64,000 bases of DNA from Heliocidaris tuberculata (lineage: Eukaryota > Echinodermata > Echinoidea > Camarodonta > Echinometridae): the NCBI GenBank assembly GCA_025618425.1, contig CM046848.1, positions 29,262,592-29,326,591 on the forward strand, given 5' to 3'. The notes under the pieces are model-generated. The model ran no database searches. It was given only the letters and a program-made list of their open reading frames with translations, and was not told where the DNA came from. This document shows positions 22,208 through 35,700 of this stretch, one piece after another; within the stretch, counting starts at the first letter, position 1; every line of letters starts with the position of its first letter. A program made the translations under genes and the position numbers.

Positions 22208-25200
22208 ACCCACCGGGAATCGAACCGGGGTCGCCGGAATGGGAGGCAAGTGCTTTACCAATGGACCAAAATATTTAATTAATAATAATTAATAATTAAT
22301 TAATAATAAAAATTATTAATAATTTACAATATTTATATAGTGCTTATCACAAAAAATGTCTCTAAGCGCTTAAGAAAAGGAAAGAGGAGAAAGAAAGAAA
22401 CAGTTTCAGACATACAAAAATATATTAGTTAAAGGTTGAGAGAGCTGCATATATGCTAAGGCATACAACTATTTGATGAACAGATAAGTTTTTAACAGGG
22501 ATTTGAATCTTTCCTTTGAGTCTGCTTGTTTTATGCATTGAGGTAGATTGTTCCAGAGCTGAGGGGATGCTGAATAAAAAGATCGAGAACTCTATTTCCA
22601 ATAGAGATAACACGTAGACGAAAAACGGGATTCTCAAATGACATTTTGTAGTTAAAAAATGGGCATGATCCTGACATCTGATCAAAAATTGGAGGGCATA
22701 CTGATGAAAGCTTATAGTGTCAGCTATAACATACCAAAATTTGGAAGAAAATTGAGCAGAAATAACAGAGATACTGCTCAAGGAAGACGAGAATGTAGAA
22801 TCAAGATTTGAGAAAAAGTCATCTCTCATAGAGAATACACGCAAAATGTGAAAAATTGACATGCCTCCTTTAATCGCAAAAATACACCGTAATCCCTTTG
22901 TCAAAATGAAAAATGGTGGTGACTGATCTTGTAGAGAATTGTCTCAGCTACAACATATCGAAAATTGGATGAAAATTGACCAACTATGAGTGAAATATTG
23001 TCAAATGAATACAAAATTTATGACATCATTTTTTCAAAATCGAATTTTTGAGTTCATATGCAAATGTGACGACGTTCCGATCAATTGACCCCCAAATTTT
23101 TTTTATGAATTACAATCTGCAACTCATAGGCTTTCAGAAAATGTAAAAAAAATGGGGGGCCTCCAGGCTTTCTGACGAGCTATGGCGCATTCTAGATAGG
23201 CATGTTTTTACCACTTTTTACATTATATTCCCCATTGACGCGCGCACGAATTTTAAAGTTTGACGCGCGCGTGCGCCATTATGGAAAGTCGAGAATGACT
23301 GTAAATAGTTGGAAATTGTCAAGAATAGTGTCAGGAATACAAACCATGCAAAAAAACGGAGTTTTTACGTTCTGTACGCGCTGCGCACGCGCATAACGCG
23401 CACGCGGACACGCACGGACGGAAAATTTTGATATGCTTAAAATGTCCTGAACCGTACTCTAATTTGATTAAAAAGTGATTTTGAGCATTTTTAAATTTTG
23501 ACATGCGCGTACGTGCGCGTCATGACGTGCGCGCGGATTTTGCTGACATGATACATTGACCCTTGACCTGAAGTTTATGTGTGTTAAATATGGTTCATTT
23601 TTGATGACTCGTTATGAAGATATGATCGAAAATGTGATTTCACAAAATGGCGCCTGGATGATGTCACGATGACCTGATGACCATGAAAAAATTTCTGGCA
23701 CTTGCCCGTAATAGCCCTGATAACTGCCTGAAATTTGATGAAAATTGAAACAGCCGAATTTGAGTAATCACGCTCACAAGAAAGTGGTGGAAAAATAAAA
23801 ATAAATAATAAAGAAATAAATAAATAATGAAAGAAAATTCTGACAAAATTAAGAGGTGATCTGTCTACGACAAACCACCTAAATACCAATATCATTATTT
23901 TTATATGTTTGTCAGCATATGCAAGGACATTTCAGCATATGCAAGGACATTTCAGCATTTATCCTTATCTATATGTACATTGTACATCTACTTCAAATAT
24001 TTTTGTTGATTCAACTAGAAATATATTTAGTATATTCCCTCCCATCAATAAGTGTTCATTTATGTTATTAGTGTACATGACCTACATGAACCTCACATGA
24101 AAATTTTCATTGCTCGACTATGTGTGACAAGATCACACAGTCATGAGCACAAACGATACAGTTTTCCCGCTCAAATGGAAATGTGCCTGGGAGCAAGATA
24201 GGGCTGCAGAAAAAACATCCAATCAGATCACGACACAGAATGACAATGACATTAATTGCTTGTAACCTTTGATACCGGCTCATATGGCGGGAAGTCGCAA
24301 CGAATGAAAACGTGGCGGAATTTTTTTTTCCTTCTCATACTGGGAATAATACTGGTATTATTGTATAAATTATAGATAGTAGTTCTAACTCTACATGAAA
24401 TACAAGATTTCAGTGAAGGTAAGTGGCCATTGAAGGTGTCAATAATGATATTAAGGCTTGCAAAAACATGTGAGTTATCTGCATCTCTACATTGTATGCA
24501 CTGTACAGTGGTCTACATGTCGTCGTAATATTGTGCATGTACATGTTGCTTTTTCAATGTCAATTGTACAAAGACAGTGATGCACTGAAATAAGCACGTA
24601 TATTATAAAATTACAGTTTTGAATTAGCTGCTAGCATCTTAAGTTCTTTCCATCTTTTTTCTAGGTCAATACAGAGTATCATATTCATACTTTTACCATT
24701 ATCTAACACAGCGCAATCAAACACAAAACCACAGTGACATTAACCCACAGCACTTTGAACAAAGTTTCTCATGGTCTAAATTAATCAGCTTTTCCTCCTC
24801 AAATTGGCAACAGTTATTACTAGATTATATACACTGTAGTTGAAAGTAATAAAGTATATTACATGAACCAATACGAATGAAAATTGACAAATTTAAAAGA
24901 AAAATTGCCAATTTGTACATGGAAATAGTAATCATAAATTATACACTGTGTTGCCAATTTAGAGAGTTTAACCCTAACAAGACTGGGCTATTTCAGAGGT
25001 ATCGAGGACTGGGGGGGGGGCATGATGGCCCCCCCCCCCTTGATATATCAGCTGTGACATGCACAGGCCTCGAGAATCACGTAAAGAACACAAATCCATC
25101 ATTATTTTAATGTAAATCTTAATGTTTTAAATTCAATATGATAATTTATGCAAATTATATGCGTAAATACATATCTTTGAATGATATCAAGTAATAAAAG

Positions 25201-25701
25201 GCCCTGGAAATAAAATTTCTATGCAAGAAGCTCTTTATAAACATTAAAAACATTATAATGAAAGAAAAAATTTGAAAGTGATTTCAATTACATGTATGTA
25301 TTCTATTGTTTTATGAATTTCTTATGTATTTCTTTGTTTTTCAACTTTAACTTTTTCATTGTTTTTTAAAGTTTGTTGTTTCAAGGTGTTATCTGGACCA
25401 CTATTCAGTTAGAATAGATGATTATAACAGCTTAAATACAAAATTATAGGTCATAAGGGAAGAAAATGAGGAAATGCCATTTCCCATTCGTTTTGTGCAC
25501 AAAACTCAGAAATTCTCCGTTTTCGGGCTAACATGAGGTCACAAAAGGTCATGTGACTCAGTAACTGTGCAACCGATTTTCGAAAACTTGGTGTCCAAAA
25601 ATGTGCAAGACTTGAAAGAAAAAAGTCGGAAAGTGGCACAGCGTGAAATGCAGTGGTTCGAATTTCGCGGCAAAAATTTCTAAGGGGAAGGGGCCATCAC
25701 G

Positions 25702-25737
<36 letters not shown>

Positions 25738-26679
25738 CCAGTCCTTTTAGGGTTAATGATTAGTTAAAATTAAATCACTCTTATTCATAACTGGTACAGT
25801 ATACTGCATTAGAAATAGACTCAAATTTCTCAGTGATTTTGCTCTTTGTGCTCATGTAAAATGTGTGATTCAAATCATTCTGGATCAAATGCAAAAACGT
25901 TACTAAAAGGAGACACTGTACTGCTACGGGTTAATGATTTGCAAAAAAGAAAATGAATACCACTTTCAAATATTCACAACTTTCTTATTGTGTATTTGAT
26001 TTCATTAAAACTTTCACTAACCTGTTTCTCTATTATTCCAGCTTGCTATAAAAGTTGGACACTTTAAGATTATTATATTCATAAAAATCTCTGCCATCAC
26101 AGAAATACCTTATTACAGTTTATAATGCTTTTGACTTGTAATACTGTAAAAATCTATCCATCCCTCCCCTTCCTTGAAAAAGAAAAATTATGTTAATGAC
26201 ATGCTACATATTAATTTCAACACTTTTACGATAATACCAATTTTCACTTTGAGTTCAAAACTGTAAATAAAGGGATAAGCCCAGCCACAAAATGAGCTGC
26301 TTTTGATCAAAAGCAAAAGTTATGAAAATGGATCAAAGAAAATTTCGGGGGGAGGGGGGGGGGGGGGGGGGGGGGGGGGGAGGGAATCAGCCATCATTTT
26401 GTAAACAGATATCAGGACCACTTTCTATCATGAACTTACGACCATATTTCCACTTAATATTCTACCTGATATGACAAAATTAAAATCATATTTTGTAGAT
26501 GCAGAATCAAAATATTAGGATGTACATGAAGAATTAGTATTGACGTCTTTGAACACTTTTAAGCAAAATAATACGAAAACTTTTATTCAGATAAGTCTGA
26601 TTCTTATTTTAGAAGCACAGACAAAACTAGCAGTTTTCCTCTTTTTTATGTTATATTCAGGTATCGCTACACTACCTAA

Positions 26680-26778
<99 letters not shown>

Positions 26779-29700
26779 AAGAGAGAATATAATGGTACAG
26801 AATGAAGCAGGTCACTCGGTGTATTTGCAAGCTTTCGGCTCCTGGCCTTCTTCAAGTTTATTTGCTAAATCAAACAGAATGAAACAAATAATAATAATAA
26901 GCAACTTAACAAAACTAAAGACAACAGAACAGAACTATCATAAATCTGGCAACATAAATCAACAGGAATAATTATAAGTGAAATTGAAAAGATGTTACTT
27001 GCCAAAACAAAACTAAAGACAACAGAACAGAATTGTTATAAAGCTGGCAACATAAATCAACAGGAGTAAGTGAAATTGAAAAGATGTTATACTCGGCAGG
27101 AGTAAGTGAAATAACGAAAATGGAACTCAATAAAAACAAAAGTAAGCAAAGTAAACAATTACCTGACTTTTAAGGTCGAAGCAAATGTATATGTACTCTC
27201 GTGTGTAATGGGTAGGTGTTCTGTGCAATAATCGTTACATGTAATACGGACGTCATGTAGAGGGCGTTTACTACACAAGTAAATAAATGGGTGCGTCCGA
27301 CCGGAACAATGTAAAAAAGGGGGGAAGGGGGGCATAGTGAAGTTCCAGCGTTGAGGGGATGATTAGGCAAGACAATTTGGCTTTAAGACGATTAATTTGG
27401 TTTTTACTCTCTATGTGCGTGGAATATATATATATTTTTTTTTTAAATTATTGACAATACTTTCATCACTATTATCTTAGACTCACCTGAATGTATTCAG
27501 TGTAGGATCCTTTCCAGCTACAGTTTTTACACTTGCATGATTTTATCTTTTGAAGCTTTCTCTGAGCTGACTGGTCAGGCTTCAACTGAAAAAGGATGAT
27601 GATTAATAATAGGAAATAAAGTCTTTTCATTCATTGTATCAACATCTGTGGGTAAAAGACAGCTGAACAATATGGGAGAGTGGCATACCATATGCAAAGA
27701 TAATGCATACATGTGTTTCAAAAATAATCATTGATTCACTTCTTGTTGTTGTTTTTAAATGTACTTCTGTACATAGGTCTTGTTATTACTTTAAGAAAAA
27801 AGGAATGTTGCTGTTGTAAGGAAGGATTACAATTATCTTCCTACCAGTTCTTGAACAGTGTAATAGTGTGGACTCATGACTTTACATGGCACACTTTTCG
27901 GACAATCATTATTATTTGGAAGTGAAGCATCAAAATGAGAAGCAAAATATGATTGTCATTATGAATATACATTTGATATTATATGAGCTTTATTCAACCA
28001 AAAATGTCATGCCATTCTTGAAAAAAAAAAAAAATTGTAAAGTTTTCAATTTTTTTTTAATCTTTCAGCATCTGGGTCATTTTATAAACTTCAGCATGAA
28101 AACTTTGGATTACAGTGAGATATGGCTGATTTGTATTTAACTCATAGTGCTTTTTTAATATCAAGTAAAAGTTATATAAATTTTACATACATATATCATC
28201 ACATATATCATATACCTCATTTAGCTTGAGTATGCAGTTGCATGTTGGACACAATACTTTGTCAATCTCTGGTAGGTCCCTAAAAATTAAAGAAAATATA
28301 CATTTTTCACTAGGTCTTCCACAAACAGGCTAACAACAAAAATGTAGAAGATGAAATGCACACAAACTACAAATAGAATATTGTACATGTATACATGTGT
28401 GATTCTCTGCCATTAATTTTTTTACATGATGCAAAAGAATTATGTCAAGGAGAGATATAACTTGAATCTGAATGTATTTCCAGAAATGTAAATCATTCTG
28501 TTGCAGATTTGTTCTTGTAAAGAATTATGATAGGACATGATATAATCATCATCATTCAAATCATTCGCATTTACTTCATATTTCATTGGCTAGCATTTGA
28601 ATTAAAAATGCAAATGTCAGTGGGAGAAAAAAAATGCACTATCTGGATTCCACAGTTTTTATTCAATTTTTTTTCTCTTCATGTTAAAGAAACATTAATA
28701 GTTTGGAGAAGCAAATCTTTCACTTTCAAGATAAGGCCTTTCACAATTACAATGTTGTTGAAGTTGTTGAAAGCAGTTTGTGATACTTGTAGCGCTATTA
28801 CTTCTTTGCCAATGAAGTCCTCAGGGTTATAAGAGCACTGCGAACAATTGGCTCTTTGCCGATGAAACAAGCTTCCTTTTTTGTCCGTTCTGTCAATAGA
28901 AAAGCAAGAATTATATCTTTTCTTTTTGCAATCTCATCTCACTCCAGTACTGGTAGTAGACTTGACAGATGTTTCTGTCAAATTTTCACCAATTAATTAT
29001 TTTTATGTAGTGTTAATTCTGCCTTCTTTTCATCAATTCACTTGGCAATTAATTTTTTTTTTATTGATCGCCTATTCAAAGATGGTGATTAAGTGGGAGT
29101 AATGTAGGCTAAAATTTATAATTAGGAAGGTGTAAACGTTTACTGCTCTTCCTGGTATTTCTTCGTCTATTTTTTTTCCTTCACTGGCATCGACATGCAC
29201 ACATGTAATTACCTATTGTTAGTTGATTTTTTTTTTTTTTTTTGGGGGGGGGGGGGGACTGATCTGGAATGATCCATTTATCATCCCTCCCCGGGCAATA
29301 TTGCATCTCTGTAACTGGTTACATTTTCCCAGGGTAGCACAATTATGGGACCTGTATTTACTCTGTGTTGACTTCATAACAATGACTAGCAGCACTTGAG
29401 TGATTGAAGAGCTGGATTTACTAGAGTTCAAATCTCATTTTTAGAGCATCTTTTAAGTGTTCTCTGTAAGGAGCCTATTTTGATTCCTATTCCAGGTTAA
29501 CAACAGCATCTTGGAAAGTTTCAAAACTGCCTCCATCTCAGAAGAACTTTACTCTTTTATCATGCTCTGTAAGTAATTCCAAAGTTGGTCATTTAAATAT
29601 TTCATTCAGTTTACTTTAATCATTTATTCATCCCTTATCTAATGAAACCTGTGGCTAAGTATATTGAGGAATGAAAGTGGCATAGGCACTGGCAGTTAGC

Positions 29701-32700
29701 CCATGAAAATGGCAGAAAATTCTGAGAGAGAGAGAGAGAGAGAGAGAGAAAAGAAGGGTGAGGAAAAAAAATGAATAAGTGAACCTAGTATGTGAAATAT
29801 ACTGGAGACTCCAACAGATCATATCTTGATGCAGTGATTAAATTTCTGAAGGTATTTAATTAAGTCACAACTCGGACTTCGTCTTGTCTGTATGGTAGTG
29901 TGTCTTCAAAGTGCAAATAATAAAGTAATATAGCTCAATATATTACATCCCCCTTGTTTTTAAGAAAAGGGGTAAAATAACCTTTTCTCAGCCATCATTG
30001 TTATCACGGTCAATGCATAACTATAAATAGCAACTGACTTCAACCACTATCGTTACTATGGTGTTATCATGGTCAATGCATAACTATAAATAGCAACTGA
30101 CTTCAACCACTATCGTTACTATGGTGTTCTACATACACAACTTTAAATGTAAATGTAAACTGACTCTTAATGATCATGTTCTGTCTGGTATAAAAACAAA
30201 TTGCCCTCTAAGTTCTTACACTTTTTTGTTATAATAACTTGCTCAATCTATAATAAACTTCTATTCACTGATTCATTATGGTTTTGGTTTAACCTTCTTG
30301 CAAATACATGTACCAAAATATTCGGCCTTAACACACATCATTTTTTATCTTCTATACACTGTATATGTACCTTCAAGGAATGTTGAGAAATACATAACTC
30401 AAAACTGAACAATACCATGTCATGCTGCTCACATGGTAAAATCTAATAACACTATAACACTAAACTCCATAACATATACATGTAAGACATGTTGTGTTCG
30501 AAAAGAAACATGTATCTGAAAACACTAACTACATCACTCTGTTATTTAGAACATTTGTTCTAAATTTGCTATCCATATACTGAAGTGCAAAAAATTAATT
30601 CTTGTTTTCTTGTATTCTTTTGACAATTTGTACTCTACAAAACCTTTCAATAGACCTAAAACGGATTTGTCGAGAATAACCTTTCCTTAATTCCAAAAAA
30701 TACATATATAAAAACAATTAGCACATTTTGGACTTAGAGTAATTTTCTTGGTTTCAGAATGACAATAACACTACCTAGGATGAGAATGATGGTTTTCTCA
30801 TTTTCAGAGTTTCAAACACTTACACAGAAAGATAACATATACTCATAACGTGCATGGTGCATCTTGGAACGTTATGACTTCATGCTTTTGCAAAATTGTA
30901 CTGCAAAGTATCCTGAGATTCACATGTAATATACATACATGTAAATACATGTAATGGTATGTGAATTTGGGGTGAACACACAAATAAACATCACTTTGTG
31001 TCCATTGTTCAATTTTACATGGTAAGTCTGCCTGGGGGTTTGATTATTCTTCCAGACCTTGTCATTGGGTGGTGTTTGTTCTGTACAACTTCGGCGTCAT
31101 GAAGTTGCTGTTCCTGTGTCTGTTCGCGTTGGTGCGTTTCAGGAAGCTTAGCGTAATGATGAGGTGTTTCATCGAAGGTTACTCGTTTCTTTGCTGGCTC
31201 AAGATCGCGAATATGATGTCGATTGCGACGTAGCTCGCGACCATTGGGGGTTACAACTATGTATGAACGAGGCTCATCACAACACTCTTTGACTCGTGCT
31301 GGAGTCCAAGCATTCGTGCGTGCATCCTGGACCATGAAGGTCTCAACGGCTTGAGATCATGTGCGGTTAGATCATGATACGCTTTCTGTTGATCTTGTCG
31401 CTGTTTGAGACGCTGGTAAGTTTGCTCTTTGCGTGTTGATGTGTTGCGTATAACCAGTGGAAGGTTGCTCTTAACCTTCCTATCACAAAGAAGCTCTGCT
31501 GGACTCGGCAATTCGCTGTCGATAGGTGTTGTGCGTAAGCAGAGAAGTGCCATGTTGACGTTCTGCTTACATGATGTCGCTTTCGCTAGTGTACGCTTAA
31601 CGGTCTGTATAGCTCGCTCAACGAATCCGTTCGTCTGAGGGAAGTGTGGCGATGATGTAATGTGCGCGAAACCCCAGTTGCTAGCGAATTCCTTGTATGC
31701 TGAGGCAGCGAAGTGTGGACGATTATCACTGATAATCTTCTCAGGTATGCCGTGCTCAGAGAAGATTTGCTGCGTAGCTTCAATGACAGCTTTGCTAGTA
31801 CACTCGACCGGCATTCTGCGAACAAATGGAAATTTTGAGCAGTAGTCCGCGATGATCAGGTAATCGCGACCTTCGAAGTGGAACAGATCAGTGCCTAAGA
31901 TCTGCCATGGTCGTGTTGGTAACTCATGGGGAAGTAAACTCTCCTTGGGTTGCGATCTCTGGTGCTCTTGGCATGTAGCACACTGGCCTACAATGCTCTC
32001 AATATGGCTATTGATATTCAGCCAATAAACACAATCGTGTGCACGTAGCTTCGTTTTCGTAGAACCCTGGTGACCTTCGTGCAACTTTCCTAGCATGTAC
32101 TCATGCATTGACTTTGGTACTACAACACAAGGACCTTTCATAATGATGCCATCTTCAACTGACAGCTCATCACGGAAAGACCAGTACTGTCTAAGCTGAG
32201 ATGGAAGGTCCTTCATTCGCTCAGGCCATCCTTGGCCTATGATACGCTTCAACTGCGATAGTGTCGAATCGGCATCAGTTTCTCGCTTCACATCCGCGAC
32301 CCGTTGCGCTGAGAACTGGTTGAGGTTGATTTGCATGTCAAGAGCGATATGTGTGTTGTTGTTTCCTGGAGACCGCGACAGACTATCAGCGATTGGGACT
32401 TCCTTCCCTGGGCGATAGACTAAGGTGCTAAGGTGAAGTCGTACTGCTGAAGGCGTAGTAACATACGCTGTAACCGTGGCGGTGCTGAAGTTAGTGGCTT
32501 CTGGTGGATCATTTGCAATGGCTTATGATCTGACTCGACTGTGAAGTGCTTGCCGAAGACAAACGTATGATACCGCTCACAACCGAAGACATACGTATGA
32601 TACCGCTCACAACCGAAGACAACCGCGAGCATTTCGCGTTCTATGTTGGCGTATCGGGTCTCAACATCACTCAACGCTTTTGATGCATACGCGATGGGCT

Positions 32701-35700
32701 CACCGTCCTGAAGAAGTGTAGCCCCTAGGCCGCGTGATGATGCATCTACCTGCACTGTGGTTTCCTTATTGGGATCAAAATATCGCAGTGTAGCGCTCTC
32801 ACAAATCTGGTCGCGAATGTCATCAAAGGCTCGCTGATGGTTCTCGGACCAAACGAACTCACTATCTTGCCGAAGAAGCTCACGAAGATCTGAGGTACGG
32901 CTAAACAGATTGGGGATGAATGGGCTCAAGTATGTTGCCATCCCCAAGAACTCTTGCAGTTGGGTCTTATCGCGTGGAGCTGGCATGGATTTCACTGCTT
33001 GTACCTTAGCTGGGTCGGGATGAACTCCATGTTCATCATACACCATGCCAAAGAAGGCGATACGTTGCTGGTTGATAGCACACTTGCTGCTGTCACAAAT
33101 CTGGTCGCGAATGTCATCAAAGGCTCGCTGATGGTTCTCGGACCAAACGAACTCACTATCTTGCCGAAGAAGCTCACGAAGATCTGCGGTACGGCTAAAC
33201 AGATTGGGGATGAATGGGCTCAAGTATGTTGCCATCCCCAAGAACTCTTGCAGTTGGGTCTTATCGCGTGGAGCTGGCATGGATTTCACTGCTTGTACCT
33301 TAGCTGGGTTGGGATGAACTCCATGTTCATCATACACCATGCCAAAGAAGGCGATACGTTGCTGGTTGATAGCACACTTGCTGCTGTTGAACTTCAGACC
33401 AGACTTAGAAGCAACCTCCATCAATGCATGAAGGTTCCTGTCATGAGATTGCTGCGAGTCACCAAAGACAATGATGTCATCTGCTATCCCAATGACACCT
33501 GTGCATTGCTCTAGTATCTGGTCCATTCGGTGTTGGAACACATCTTGGCTCATGACTAGACCAAAGGGCATGCGCTTGTAACAATATCGTCCAAATGGGC
33601 TATTGAAGGTGGTCAGCAGTTGGCTTTTTGCATCCAAATGCACTGACCAGTACCCATGCTTGGCGTCGAGTTTGCTGAACACTTTGGCACCTGTGAGTTT
33701 GTGTGTAACTTCCTGTACTGTAGGAGTGGTGTGATGACACCGCTTGATAACACTGTTCAGGTCCTTGGGGTCAAGGCATACGCGTAACTGACCGTTTGCT
33801 TTGCGAGAAACAGCGAGGCTGCTGACCCAATCGGTGGGTTCTGTGACTCGACGAATGACACCTTGTTCTTCCATGTCACTGAGAGCTGCTTTCAGTTCAT
33901 CGCGTATGTGTATTGGGCACTTTCTGGGAGCATGCACTACGGGTTGGGCACCCTAATGTAGTATGATGTGGTACTTTCCAGTGAAGTCTCCTATCGCGTC
34001 AAACTGATGGGGGTACTGCGACTTCAGATCAGCTACCGAACGGATGGTGTTACTCTGAGGTTTATCGAGTACGCTTTGCGAATCAATGGAATACGTGAGG
34101 ACTACCAGCTTGAGCTGCTGTGATGAGCGCAAACCGAGGATCGCTGGTCTGCTGGTATCACAAATGTGGAAATCAACGTTAATCCACCCGGTGTTGCCAT
34201 GTCGACAAGGCAGAGTGACAACACCATGCTGCTTGATCACTGTCTCGTTGTAAACTGAGAGAACACAACCAGTATCCTTCAGATGACCTGCAAGAGAAAA
34301 CCCAACTGCATCAAGACTCGAGGGGAACATGCGGCCATATACACGTAGAGGCATCGTGTTCGCTTGCGAGCCGGTATCGACTTTTACGAGAAGATTGACG
34401 ATGCGTTGCTCATTGTCTTGGCGCAGCTGGACATGCGTAAACGCTTCATCCTCGCTCTGGTCAGATATCGCGTCTAGCGATGTGTAGATAGCATTCAGCG
34501 ACAACTGCTCAAAACTCTCGCTAGCATCTGCTGTAGGTGTGTGCACATCAGTGTAGTGCACGTCGCGAGTAGCTGCATCGTGAGACGAATTCCTCTGCTT
34601 TCCACGCTTTCGCGAGCTGGAACGTGTCTGCTGTCTACGTCCGCGACCACGACCTTTCGAGTCACGCTTCTGTTGTCGACCGCGAGATGCTTGACCACTT
34701 TGCTGGGATCGGCACATCTTCACCCAGTGGTTCCTCCTTCCACAACTGTTGCAGGTTGTGTTGAATGCTGGGCAAGACTCTTGTGATGAGAAAGAATGAC
34801 TCTTCCCACAGTTCCTGCATTCCTGTTTACGCTAGATTGCATCGACCGCTGGTGACGAGTGGGAGTGCACACCTGTGAGCTGCGTCATTTGTGATATGGA
34901 CGCTTCATGAGTGCGTGCATAGTCGAGACACTGCTGGATGTTCAGCTTCTCATCCTGAGCTAGGAGCTGCTTCTGGAGCTCAGCGTGACGTGTGCCAGCG
35001 ATAAACTGCTCTATCACCCTGTCGGCTAACTCTCTGTCGTCACGGAACTGGCAGGTCTGAGCGTGAAGTTTCAACCTTGACATAAAACCATCAACGGTCT
35101 CTCTCTCCTGCTGTCGAAACTTCTGTAGGTAGAGACGGGCAACTTGAAAGTTGGCCTTTGGCTTAAGTTGCGCTTCAAACTGGTTCCACACAACTGTTAT
35201 GTTCTTTCTATCACAATCTGCCAAACCCCATGAGTTGTACATTCGGAGACCAGGAGTGCCCATAAACAAGCGTATGTGATCGACCTGCTTCTCCTCACTC
35301 ACATTCTTCACAGAGAAATACAACTCACACTGCTGCTTAAAGATCTGTATGGCCCCTGGGAGATCATTGTCATCCCGTGACATTCTCGGCACGACTGATT
35401 CAGCCATCTGTACTAGTTCACCGTTCAACACACAGCACCACAATATATCTACGCTTTAGCTACTTAGCACAGATAATGCGGCCGTAAGTTCAGGGGGGAA
35501 CTACTCACTGCGAACCGCTGTCAGGGAACTTCAGCCGATGTCAGCGGCTCTCCCGCACTGTCGTGTAGACATGGCACAGTTTATCTCCTCAAACTACATG
35601 TTTCCGGTGAACATAATAACAGTCAAATAGCGAAAATGACGAGGTAAGAACCGCGCTGCCACCATGAAATATACTGGAGACTCCAACAGATCATATCTTG

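Larger units (their letters stand above)
21373..23880 (-). mobile_element. Helentron-like non-autonomous element, copy 1, tRNA-bearing
   Basis: A 2,508-bp element read on the minus strand. The 5' end is at 23880 (AGGTGGTTTGTC, within an imperfect hairpin whose other arm is GACAGATCACCT). The 3' end is at 21373, where a hairpin (AATTCATC/GACGAATT-type arms) is followed by AAATTT and CTAG next to T. The inverted motif GACAGACCACCT sits about 30 bp inside the 3' end, so the terminal repeats are asymmetric, as described for Helentron/Helitron2 elements. A second copy at 60733-62819 shares the structure. Both contain a tRNA-Gly-like segment and CpG-rich GCGCGCAC-type tracts. No Rep/helicase frame is present. 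A LINE fragment is inserted at 22277-22592. Assignment to Helentrons is an inference. Confidence 0.62.
18977..27486 (-). other. TRAF intron 3
   Basis: An 8.5-kb intron. It contains a short 52-bp tandem repeat (19231-19352), a CTA microsatellite, a Helentron-like element with nested LINE (21373-23880), a TTAA MITE (24968-25756), a poly(G) run near 26347-26380, a TA microsatellite and a Penelope-like segment (26776-27420). No exon was found in it. Confidence 0.6.

Noticed and set aside
22205..22268. Functional tRNA-Gly gene
   Set aside because: Too short, with incomplete D-arm and stems, and present inside a mobile element in two copies; kept only as tRNA-like.
22425..22904. 159-codon minus-strand frame inside the Helentron-like element
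   Set aside because: It crosses the boundary of a nested LINE insertion, so it cannot be an ancestral gene; the sister copy does not keep it.
28679..28870. Minus-strand frame with Cys-x2-Cys near 28840, first considered as the missing RING exon
   Set aside because: No matching ligand pattern or phase; the true RING first half at 36141-36301 fits exon 2 exactly.
32954..33514. 186-codon plus-strand ORF
   Set aside because: Antisense shadow of the duplicated RT segment; its internal peptide repeat is the 294-bp duplication read backwards.
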